NCBI GenBank assembly: GCA_022511225.1
Contig: JAFLRZ010000005.1
Coordinates: 44,959-108,958, forward strand
Length of the DNA stretch: 64,000 bases
Direction of reading: 5' to 3'
Origin: Eubacterium sp.
GTDB taxonomy: Bacteria > Bacillota > Clostridia > Oscillospirales > Acutalibacteraceae
The position numbers and the translations under genes were made by a program. This document shows positions 10,585-17,470 of this stretch, one piece after another (position 1 is the first letter of the stretch; every line of letters starts with the position of its first letter). The notes below the pieces were generated by a model that was not told the origin of the DNA, ran no database searches, and was given only the letters and a program-made list of their open reading frames with translations.

Positions 10585-10640
10585 GAACGATGTGGTCATC
10601 GTTCCCTGCAGAAATTCATTTTAATTTAATACAATTTCGG
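10585..10640. repeat. Hairpin repeat D (copy 2)
   Basis: GAACGATG-TGGT-CATCGTTC is followed by CCTGCAGAAATTCATT and an ATTTAATACAATTT tail. The hairpin matches 6241-6260 with paired base changes. The tail also resembles 39432-39452. Confidence 0.6.
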
Positions 10641-10665
10641 TGTGTTTTTGTGTTTTTTGAAATTT

Positions 10666-10704
10666 AAAAGGCTTTCTCAACTAATCGTTGGGAAAGCCTT
10701 TTTT
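10666..10704. terminator. Bidirectional terminator after pheT and the small peptide gene
   Basis: An AAGGCTTTC/GAAAGCCTT stem, extended by CAAC/GTTG, is flanked by A and T runs. It can serve both the minus-strand pheT and the plus-strand peptide gene. Confidence 0.8.
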
Positions 10705-10713
10705 ATGTGTCTG

Positions 10714-13074
10714 CTATTTTTTAAGTGCTACGTTTACCTCTGCAAGCGATTCGATAATTCCGTCAACTACTGCCATAACCTCTTCTCTTGTAAGAGTTCT
10801 TTCGTTATGAGCAAACGTAATTCTTGTTGTAATTGACTTACTGTTATCATCAACGTAGGTGTCAACAACCTCAAGCTTTTTGATGAGAGCGCATTTCGCA
10901 TCCTCAATTGCCTTTCTTACAGGCTCAAACTTGTCTGTTACGAATGAAAGGTCAATCTCCATTGCAGGATACTTTGATGGCTCTTCATAGCTGATGCTGA
11001 GATTTTCGATAGCTGAATAAGCACCCATATCGATTTCAGCGTAAACGATAGATGCCTTTTTATCTACCTTCTTAGAAATAACAGGATGAATTACACCGAT
11101 TTCGCCTATTTCTTCGCCGCCGCAGAAAATCGCATTGAGATTTCTTGGATGCTGATATGAATGACTTGCTTCTATTGCCTTGAAGCTTACAGCCTGATGC
11201 TTAATATCGTCGCTTACAACTGCAATAATATCGCGAAGCTCAAAGTAAAGCTGTTCTGTAGACTTCGTCTTGCTGAATAAGGTTATTGCGAGCTTCTTGC
11301 GCTCGTTGCAAAGACCATTTTCATTAACACCGTCAACAACTCTGCCGATTTCAAATACACCAAAATCACTGCTGAAGCCTGTATTGTACTTAACTTGACA
11401 AAGCTGGGTCGGAATAATAGATTTGCGTATTGTTTCGATATTCGGATTAGTTGCATTTACAAGCTTGATATTGTCCTCAATTTCAATGCCAAGTGCCTTG
11501 TACTCATCATAATACGCCCATACGTACGAATGAAGCTCGTGGAGTGAAAAACGCTTTACAAGAATGTCCTTAATCTTATCCTCAACAACCTTCTCCACAT
11601 CGGGTCTTACAGGATAAAGCGGAGCAACGGCAGTATGAATATCAAAGTTATCATAGCCGTAAATTCTTGTAATTTCTTCAATAATATCAGCCTTGATTGT
11701 AACGTCCTTGGTAGCTCTCCAGCTTGGTACTTTTACGGAAAAGCTGTCATTATCAAGCTCTACGCCGAAGCCTAATGAGGTAAGAGTATTAACGATAGTA
11801 TCGTTATCAATCTCGATACCTGTATATCTGTCTACAAAAGCCTTGTCAAAGTCGAGCTGAACGTCATCATACTTAAAAGCATACTCGTCTGTAAGAGATG
11901 AAACCACCTTGACATCTGAATCAATGTCTGTCATAAGCTTGACAAATCTTGCAATTGCAGGAACAGTCATTTCAGGGTCAAGGCACTTTTCGTAGCGCAT
12001 TGAAGCATCTGTTCTGTGAGCAAGGCGGACAGTTGATTTACGGATAGAAACTGCGTTAAAGGTTGCAGACTCAAGAGTAAGAGTAGTAGTGTCTTCAACA
12101 ATCTCACTATCAAGACCGCCCATAATGCCTGCAATAGCAACAGGAGTGTTATCGTTGCAAATCATAAGAGTGTTTTCGTCTATATTTCTATCTACTCCGT
12201 CAAGAGTCCTGAAAACGAACGGCTCAGCAAAACGTTTGATACGGATTTTTTCAACCTTACGGCTGTCGAATGCGTGCATCGGCTGACCCATTTCAAGCAT
12301 AAGATAGTTTGTAAGATCGGCAAGGAAGTTGATGCCTCTCATACCGCAGTAGTAAAGTCTTATTCTCATATTAACAGGTGAAATTTTAGTAGTAATATTT
12401 TCAACCTGCAGACAGGAATATCTCTGGCAGAGGTTATCCTCTATCTTCATATCAATCTGCGGAAGATTATTATACTGTGTTAAATCAACTGTATCAAGAG
12501 GTTTAAGCTCTCTGCCTGCAAGGGCTGCAAACTCTCTTGCTATGCCGTAATGGCCCCATAAATCAGGGCGATTTGTAAGCGACTTATTGTCAACCTCAAA
12601 TATAATATCATCAATCTGATAAGCTTCTTTAATATCAGTACCGTTCGGAAAATCGTCCGTAATTTCCATAATTCCTGAATTATCGTCGGAAATACCGATT
12701 TCCTTTTCGCTGCAGCACATACCATAAGAAGTATAGCCTGCAAGCGGACGGGGAGCAATAGTAATTTCACCGAGCTTAGCACCAACCTTTGCAAAAGCTG
12801 TTTTCATACCGAGCTTAACGTTTGGTGCTCCGCAGACAACGTCTGTAAGCTGACCGTCACCTGCATCCACCTTAAGAAGATGAAGCTTCTTTGAGTCAGG
12901 ATGATCCTCTATCGACTTAATCTCGGCAATAACGACGCCGCTGAGATCACTGCCCTTGAAGAAAATTTCATTTTCAACCTCGGCAGTAGAAAGAGAAAAG
13001 CGATGAATAAGCTCTGCTTTGTCAAGACCTGTGAAATCCACAAAGTCCGAAATCCAATTCATTGATAAAAACAT
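10714..13074 (-). CDS. pheT: Phenylalanine--tRNA ligase beta subunit
   Basis: This is the tRNA-binding and editing subunit of the heterotetrameric enzyme that charges tRNA-Phe. The 786 residues show the usual order. An EMAP/Trbp-like tRNA-binding domain lies at about 40-155 (HPDSKKLHLLKVD). The B3/B4 editing domain follows at about 210-380, then B5 and a catalytic-like core. The C-terminal ferredoxin-fold anticodon domain (about 690-786) ends in an alanine/valine-rich helix. GGGGAGGAG stands eight bases before the ATG. It is 19 bases downstream of pheS, in one T-box-controlled operon. Confidence 0.97.
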   Translation of the reverse strand: MFLSMNWISDFVDFTGLDKAELIHRFSLSTAEVENEIFFKGSDLSGVVIAEIKSIEDHPDSKKLHLLKVDAGDGQLTDVVCGAPNVKLGMKTAFAKVGAKLGEITIAPRPLAGYTSYGMCCSEKEIGISDDNSGIMEITDDFPNGTDIKEAYQIDDIIFEVDNKSLTNRPDLWGHYGIAREFAALAGRELKPLDTVDLTQYNNLPQIDMKIEDNLCQRYSCLQVENITTKISPVNMRIRLYYCGMRGINFLADLTNYLMLEMGQPMHAFDSRKVEKIRIKRFAEPFVFRTLDGVDRNIDENTLMICNDNTPVAIAGIMGGLDSEIVEDTTTLTLESATFNAVSIRKSTVRLAHRTDASMRYEKCLDPEMTVPAIARFVKLMTDIDSDVKVVSSLTDEYAFKYDDVQLDFDKAFVDRYTGIEIDNDTIVNTLTSLGFGVELDNDSFSVKVPSWRATKDVTIKADIIEEITRIYGYDNFDIHTAVAPLYPVRPDVEKVVEDKIKDILVKRFSLHELHSYVWAYYDEYKALGIEIEDNIKLVNATNPNIETIRKSIIPTQLCQVKYNTGFSSDFGVFEIGRVVDGVNENGLCNERKKLAITLFSKTKSTEQLYFELRDIIAVVSDDIKHQAVSFKAIEASHSYQHPRNLNAIFCGGEEIGEIGVIHPVISKKVDKKASIVYAEIDMGAYSAIENLSISYEEPSKYPAMEIDLSFVTDKFEPVRKAIEDAKCALIKKLEVVDTYVDDNSKSITTRITFAHNERTLTREEVMAVVDGIIESLAEVNVALKK

Positions 13075-13093
13075 TTAAATCACTCCTCCCCTC

Positions 13094-14146
13094 TTATTCA
13101 TCATCCGTAAACTGTGACAGGCTCTTAAGGCTTCCGCTGTTGAGGTCACGGATATCCTTAATGCCGTATTTCATCATAACAAGTCTTGTAAGACCAAGAC
13201 CGAAGGCAAAGCCTGTATACTCATCAGGGTCGATACCGCCTGCCTTGAGCACCTCTGGGTGAATCATACCACAGGGACAAAGCTCAAGCCAGCCGCTGTG
13301 CTTACAGCTCGGGCAACCCTCACCGCCGCAGATAAGACAGCTTATATCAAGCTCAAAGCCGGGCTCTACGAACGGGAAAAATCCCGGACGGAGTCTTACG
13401 TTAATATCCTTTTTGAACACCTCTGAAAGCATTGTTTTCATAAAGTAGATAAGATTTGAAATTGAAATATTCTTATCAACCATAACGCCTTCCATCTGGA
13501 AGAAGGTGTTTTCGTGGCACGCGTCTGTTGCCTCGTTTCTGAAGCATCTGCCCGGAAAAATAGCCTTGATAGGCACACCGTCATTGACAAGTGCATCCTT
13601 GTATTTTTTATAAATCGCATTCTGCGCAGCAGAAGTCTGGCTCTTAAGGAGCTGACCGTTTTCAAGATAATACGTATCCTGCATATCTCTTGCCGGATGA
13701 TGTTTTGGAATATTGAGCGATTCGAAGCACTCATAGTCGCTTACAACCTCGCTGTAATCCTCAACTGTAAATCCCATTGATTTGAATATTCTCTCGCACT
13801 CTCTTTGAACAAGAGTGATAGGGTGATATGAGCCTCTGTCCATATTAGCAGGCATTGAAACGTCAAATTCAGGCATAGAATTGATTTCAAGCTGAATTTC
13901 CTTTTCTTTAAGCTCGGCAGTTTTCTGCGCAATACGCTCTGCTACTGTGCCCTTAAGCTCGTTCACTTTCTGTCCGAACGTCTTTTTCTCCTCGTTCGAA
14001 AGCTCCTTCATGCCCTTAAGCAAATCGGTTACACTTCCCTTTTTACCGAGATAGGCAACTCTGATTCCCTCAAGGTCTGCAAGATTTTCAATTTTTTGAA
14101 GCTCGGCTTCGAACTTATCTCTAAGACTGATAATCTTACTCTCCAT
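13094..14146 (-). CDS. pheS: Phenylalanine--tRNA ligase alpha subunit
   Basis: This is the catalytic subunit of phenylalanyl-tRNA synthetase. The 350 residues are of family length, with an N-terminal coiled coil (about 1-80) that grips tRNA. Class II motif 2 is seen in GRCFRNEATDACH (about residues 199-211), followed by TFFQMEG. Motif 3 is GFAFGLGLTRLVMM near the C terminus. The family's zinc-like CxxC pair (SCLICGGEGCPSC) is also present. CGGAGGG lies upstream of the ATG. It is the first gene of the operon, directly behind the T-box leader. Confidence 0.97.
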   Translation of the reverse strand: MESKIISLRDKFEAELQKIENLADLEGIRVAYLGKKGSVTDLLKGMKELSNEEKKTFGQKVNELKGTVAERIAQKTAELKEKEIQLEINSMPEFDVSMPANMDRGSYHPITLVQRECERIFKSMGFTVEDYSEVVSDYECFESLNIPKHHPARDMQDTYYLENGQLLKSQTSAAQNAIYKKYKDALVNDGVPIKAIFPGRCFRNEATDACHENTFFQMEGVMVDKNISISNLIYFMKTMLSEVFKKDINVRLRPGFFPFVEPGFELDISCLICGGEGCPSCKHSGWLELCPCGMIHPEVLKAGGIDPDEYTGFAFGLGLTRLVMMKYGIKDIRDLNSGSLKSLSQFTDDE

Positions 14147-14158
14147 AATAACCCTCCG

Positions 14159-14394
14159 TAAAATAAAAAAATCGCCTCAAAATATGAGACGAATAAATCC
14201 GTGGTACCACTCAAATTGCATTAAAATAATGCCACTCAAACGCTTTAATGCAGCGTGTACATCTCGGTTTCCCGAAAAGGCTCATAAGTCGAAATTCACT
14301 TTTACTGCCCTGAAGTGCTCTCAGCAAAATGCACAACTCTCTGAAAAAGACTACGTAAAAGCTACTAAGCTTAATCTCAGCCGTTAATACTATA
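14159..14394 (-). promoter_or_regulatory. T-box leader of pheST, Phe (UUC) specifier
   Basis: Uncharged tRNA-Phe would bind this leader and prevent termination ahead of pheS. On the minus strand it opens with the Stem I hallmarks AGAGAG and TGCTGAGAG, then a specifier loop GTGAAT-TTC-GA. The TTC triplet is at 14291-14293. The T-box core GAGTGGTACCACGG is at 14199-14212. It ends in an intrinsic terminator at 14164-14191. The specifier agrees with the downstream gene. Confidence 0.92.
14164..14191 (-). terminator. T-box terminator before pheS
   Basis: CGTCTCA-TATTT-TGAGGCG (one G-U pair) is followed on the minus strand by A and seven T. It is the regulated terminator of the Phe T-box. Confidence 0.85.
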
Positions 14395-14400
14395 ACAGTG

Positions 14401-14430
14401 ATTATAAACCAAATGATTAGTATAAGTCAA
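14401..14430 (-). promoter_or_regulatory. Promoter of the pheST operon
   Basis: On the minus strand TTGACT (14425-14430), an 18-base spacer and TATAAT (14401-14406) precede the T-box leader. Confidence 0.75.
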
Positions 14431-14470
14431 GCATTTAATACTATAAATAAGCAAGAAATTAAAAAAAGTA

Positions 14471-14499
14471 TTGTAATTTACTTTCAACTTGTATATAAT
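14471..14499 (+). promoter_or_regulatory. Promoter of ireB
   Basis: TTGTAA (14471-14476), a 17-base spacer and TATAAT (14494-14499) lie about 35 bases ahead of the ireB start. Confidence 0.65.
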
Positions 14500-14532
14500 T
14501 ACTTTGTAATATTTTTTGGAGGTGACTTTACC

Positions 14533-14775
14533 TTGACAGATAAAACCATGACATTCAGGATTGGTGACGACAAAGAGGACGTTTTGAAAGAAACTCTTAC
14601 AACGGTTTTTGATGCTCTTCAGGAAAAGGGTTATAACCCTATCAATCAGATAGTCGGTTATATTCTTTCAGAGGATCCTACCTACATCACCACACATAAT
14701 AATGCCAGAAGTCTTATCAGAAGGATTGACAGAGACGAGCTTTTGGCTGAAATGGTAAAGTCTTACCTTGGATAA
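14533..14775 (+). CDS. ireB: IreB family regulatory phosphoprotein (UPF0297)
   Basis: This small conserved Firmicutes protein is known in Enterococcus as a substrate of the PASTA kinase IreK that influences cell-wall stress tolerance. The 80 residues show the family pattern [11 protein letters not shown] near the start, [19 protein letters not shown] in the middle, and a closing RRIDRDELL. The TTG at 14533-14535 is chosen as start because GGAGGTGA sits seven bases upstream and the result matches family length; the open frame extends further upstream without a ribosome site. In many relatives ireB is followed by ruvX. Here a different small gene follows 15 bases later. Confidence 0.92.
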   Translation: MTDKTMTFRIGDDKEDVLKETLTTVFDALQEKGYNPINQIVGYILSEDPTYITTHNNARSLIRRIDRDELLAEMVKSYLG

Positions 14776-14790
14776 GAAGGAGGGTTATCT

Positions 14791-15075
14791 TTGGCGGAAA
14801 AATTTCTCGAGTACAAAGGCAGACCTTTGGTAAGATGCAAAAACACTATTTACTACGGCAGTATGAGTGACCCTTACGTAATCTGCCTTAATATTCTTGA
14901 CAGTAAGAATGAAAACGGCTTAGAGCTTTCAGGTAAAATTGTTATTCAGCTCATCAATACCGATGATGACGTATCACCAAAGGATAAGATTGTTAAGAAG
15001 AGCGAAAAGGTCGGACTTTTCAATGCACTTGATTTAGGTGCAGTATGGCTCGAAAGACAATTAAAGCAACAATAA
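14791..15075 (+). CDS. Conserved small hypothetical protein downstream of ireB
   Basis: This 94-residue soluble protein begins MAEKFLEYKGRPLVRCKN and contains YYGSMSDPYVICL and PKDKIVKKSEKVG. The start is a TTG behind AAGGAGGG. It is co-transcribed with ireB (15-base gap) and ends at a strong terminator. The sequence looks well structured, an alpha/beta fold with charged strands, and resembles a conserved clostridial protein whose function I do not know. Location suggests a housekeeping role tied to IreB, but this is inference. Confidence 0.75.
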   Translation: MAEKFLEYKGRPLVRCKNTIYYGSMSDPYVICLNILDSKNENGLELSGKIVIQLINTDDDVSPKDKIVKKSEKVGLFNALDLGAVWLERQLKQQ

Positions 15076-15088
15076 AAAAGCATAAGCA

Positions 15089-15124
15089 CGAAAAACACAG
15101 GAACATCAGTTCCTGTGTTTTTCG
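15089..15124. terminator. Bidirectional terminator between converging operons
   Basis: A perfect 16-bp stem (CGAAAAACACAGGAAC and its complement) with loop ATCA is bordered by A and T runs. It serves the ireB operon and the minus-strand lipoprotein gene. Confidence 0.88.
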
Positions 15125-15153
15125 TCTTTTCAAAGCAGTTGTGTTTGTGATGC

Positions 15154-15633
15154 TTATTCAAACTCAATTTTCATATCTATACCGTTTAAGGTGAATTGCT
15201 TTAGTCTTGAACTGCCGTCGGTGATAAGCACAAAATTGCCGAGTGAGGTTTTGCCCTGATACCTGTAGCCCTCATTTACTGCGCTCGGCTTCAGATTGTC
15301 CTGCTCATAAAGATCGCTGAGTGCCTCAAAAAGCACGATAGGTACATTCGTTTTAGGAAGTGAAGATGCAGGGACGTCACCGATTATGTCGCTGAAGTTA
15401 AAATTCATATTGCTTCCGTCATACGTCATTACCATACCCTGTGCATTTGTTGAAAGAACGGTAAAAATAATACCCTTCTCGTTTTTACAAATTTCGCACT
15501 GATAAGAAAAATCCCCTATGCTGACCCTTGCCCTTTGATTAAAGGCAGTCGGAAGCACAGGGGTTTTTGCATCTATACTGCAAGCAGACAGAAGAAATAT
15601 TATCATAATAAATAAAGGAAAAAGCTTTTTCAC
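15154..15633 (-). CDS. Putative lipoprotein, unknown function
   Basis: This 159-residue protein has a lipoprotein signal peptide with lipobox LSAC (Cys at about residue 18), so it should be attached to the outer face of the cytoplasmic membrane. The mature part is beta-rich, with one CEIC pair and the motifs GKTSLGNFVLITDG and LKQFTLNGIDMKIEF. The beta-rich fold and the closing strand recall extracytoplasmic sensor-like lipoproteins, but I do not recognise the family. The start is GTG (15631-15633) with only a weak ribosome site, 12 bases after nnrED, which suggests coupling to that operon. Confidence 0.65.
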   Translation of the reverse strand: MKKLFPLFIMIIFLLSACSIDAKTPVLPTAFNQRARVSIGDFSYQCEICKNEKGIIFTVLSTNAQGMVMTYDGSNMNFNFSDIIGDVPASSLPKTNVPIVLFEALSDLYEQDNLKPSAVNEGYRYQGKTSLGNFVLITDGSSRLKQFTLNGIDMKIEFE

Positions 15634-15645
15634 AAAATCAGTCCA

Positions 15646-17154
15646 TCACTCAAATTCGGACATCAAAGCACCTAAAAGCGACAGCATATCATCAACTGTC
15701 ATTCCTCTTTGAGAAAGCTCTGAGGCGCATATATCTCCGCAAAGTCCGTGAATATACACACCTGCCTTTGCAGAGTCAAACGGCGACATACCTTGTGCAA
15801 TAAACGAGCCTATCATTCCTGCAAGCATATCACCAGTACCGCCCATTGCCATTCCCGAATTACCTGTGGTATTGACAAAAACCTCATTGCCGTCGGTGAC
15901 TACGGTGTTTGCACCCTTGAGCACAACGATGCAGTCAAATTCTTCGGCAAACGCCTTTGCTACGGCAATTCGATTATTCTGTACCTCCTCCACGCTGTCA
16001 CCGACAAGCCTTGCCATTTCAGCAGGATGAGGAGTAATGACAAGAGGTGCTCTTCTATCCTTTAATATATCTATGAAGGAAGCTGACGAATTTATACCAT
16101 CTGCATCAAGAACTACAGGCGCTTTACTCGTTTTTATAACCTGACCCGTGATAACCTGCGTATCATCATTATTGCCGATACCACATCCGATTACAACGCT
16201 GTCTGCCCACTTAAGCTCATCGTGTATATTATTAAGAGCGCCTATTGAAATTGTTTTGCTCTCATTCTCGCAAAGAGGAGCGAATATCGGTTGGCACAGA
16301 TAAGAAGTCATAACAGAATAAATTGATTTCGGAAACATACATTTAAGCAGTCCCACTCCTGTTTTAAGTGCAGCATTTGCGCATATTACTGCCGCACCCG
16401 GCATAAGAAATGAGCCACAGATATTAAGCTGATGACCGAACGTACCTTTGTGGGAATTCTTCGCTCTCTTCGGAAATGATTTTTTAACTGAAGCTTTTGT
16501 AATGGTATGGGAGTATGCCGAATCGTCATCATAAAATTCTTCGGGTATTCCGATTTTAACTGTCACTACATCTCCGCAATACTCATTGGCAGGCGGTAAG
16601 ATATGTGCATATTTAAGAGTAGAAATAGCAATAGTTAAATCAGCTTTAACCGCAAGGCTTGCTTCACCTGTTGCAGCGTCCGTGCCGCTTGGAGTATCAA
16701 CGCTGACAACAAAAGCATTACTGCCGTTTATGATTTCGATAGCCTTATCAAACGGAGCTTTCGGCTCGCCGTGAAAACCGATTCCGAAAATACAGTCAAC
16801 GATAACGTCTGCCCTTTCGGAATAATCGGCAAGAGTGCAAAAAGGTATACCGAGCTCCTCTGCCTGCTTCTTATGGTAAACAGGCGCATCAATTGACGGC
16901 TCCTTGTCTACCATAACAACGGTTACCTTGGCACCTGCGTTATGAAGATGAAGGGCAATTACGAATCCGTCACCTGCGTTGTTACCGTTTCCGCAGAATA
17001 CGGCTACGCTCTTTGCGTCTACTGAATCAAGCTTTGCAAGAATCTTATTCGCACAGGCAGTTCCGGCGCTATACATAAGCTCCTGCTCTTTTATGCCTGA
17101 TTCAAAGGCTCTTTTTTCAACGTCTTTAATCTGAGCTGCAGTTAAAATTCTCAT
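15646..17154 (-). CDS. nnr: Bifunctional NAD(P)H-hydrate epimerase / ADP-dependent NAD(P)H-hydrate dehydratase
   Basis: This enzyme repairs damaged (hydrated) NADH and NADPH. The N-terminal YjeF_N domain epimerises the hydrate and shows the nucleotide-binding GNGNNAGDGF near residue 55. The C-terminal carbohydrate-kinase-like domain dehydrates it with ADP and shows GGTGDMLAGMIGSF near residue 450. The 502 residues match the fused bacterial family. It lies four bases after acpS. acpS-nnr pairing is common in bacteria. The whole stretch from lacZ to the lipoprotein may be one transcript. Confidence 0.95.
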   Translation of the reverse strand: MRILTAAQIKDVEKRAFESGIKEQELMYSAGTACANKILAKLDSVDAKSVAVFCGNGNNAGDGFVIALHLHNAGAKVTVVMVDKEPSIDAPVYHKKQAEELGIPFCTLADYSERADVIVDCIFGIGFHGEPKAPFDKAIEIINGSNAFVVSVDTPSGTDAATGEASLAVKADLTIAISTLKYAHILPPANEYCGDVVTVKIGIPEEFYDDDSAYSHTITKASVKKSFPKRAKNSHKGTFGHQLNICGSFLMPGAAVICANAALKTGVGLLKCMFPKSIYSVMTSYLCQPIFAPLCENESKTISIGALNNIHDELKWADSVVIGCGIGNNDDTQVITGQVIKTSKAPVVLDADGINSSASFIDILKDRRAPLVITPHPAEMARLVGDSVEEVQNNRIAVAKAFAEEFDCIVVLKGANTVVTDGNEVFVNTTGNSGMAMGGTGDMLAGMIGSFIAQGMSPFDSAKAGVYIHGLCGDICASELSQRGMTVDDMLSLLGALMSEFE

Positions 17155-17158
17155 TAAA

Positions 17159-17470
17159 TCACCATAAAATCACTGTTGCGATGGCATATTCTCCATCGTG
17201 AGAAATTGACAAATCACTGTTTTCTACTGAGTTGAGATAAGGCTTTCCGTTTTCGTCGTGAAGCACTTCGACGTCTGTTATAGGGAATTGCATCCCGGTG
17301 CCAACAGCCTTGAAGTAAGCCTCCTTAGCCGCAAAAATCCCTGCAAAGCTTTCTGCTCTTTCGCAGTATTCTATCTCGTTTTGCGTAAAAACCTTTTTAA
17401 TAAACGTTTCACGTTCAAGGCTTTTTTCAACTCGTGGTATATGGACTATATCAACACCTATTTTATACAT
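17159..17470 (-). CDS. acpS: Holo-[acyl-carrier-protein] synthase
   Basis: This enzyme transfers 4'-phosphopantetheine from CoA to acyl carrier protein and so activates fatty-acid synthesis. The 103 residues open with YKIGVDIVHIPRV (Mg2+-binding Asp) and contain the second signature FAAKEAYFKAVGTG. The ATG at 17468-17470 gives the usual start. It overlaps the last bases of the beta-galactosidase gene by eight, so translation is probably coupled; in-frame GTG and TTG codons upstream lack better spacing. It is followed at once by nnr. Confidence 0.95.
   Translation of the reverse strand: MYKIGVDIVHIPRVEKSLERETFIKKVFTQNEIEYCERAESFAGIFAAKEAYFKAVGTGMQFPITDVEVLHDENGKPYLNSVENSDLSISHDGEYAIATVILW

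Noticed and set aside
14398..14532. Upstream extension of ireB by 45 codons
   Set aside because: It would start inside the pheST promoter and has no ribosome site. The TTG at 14533 gives family length.
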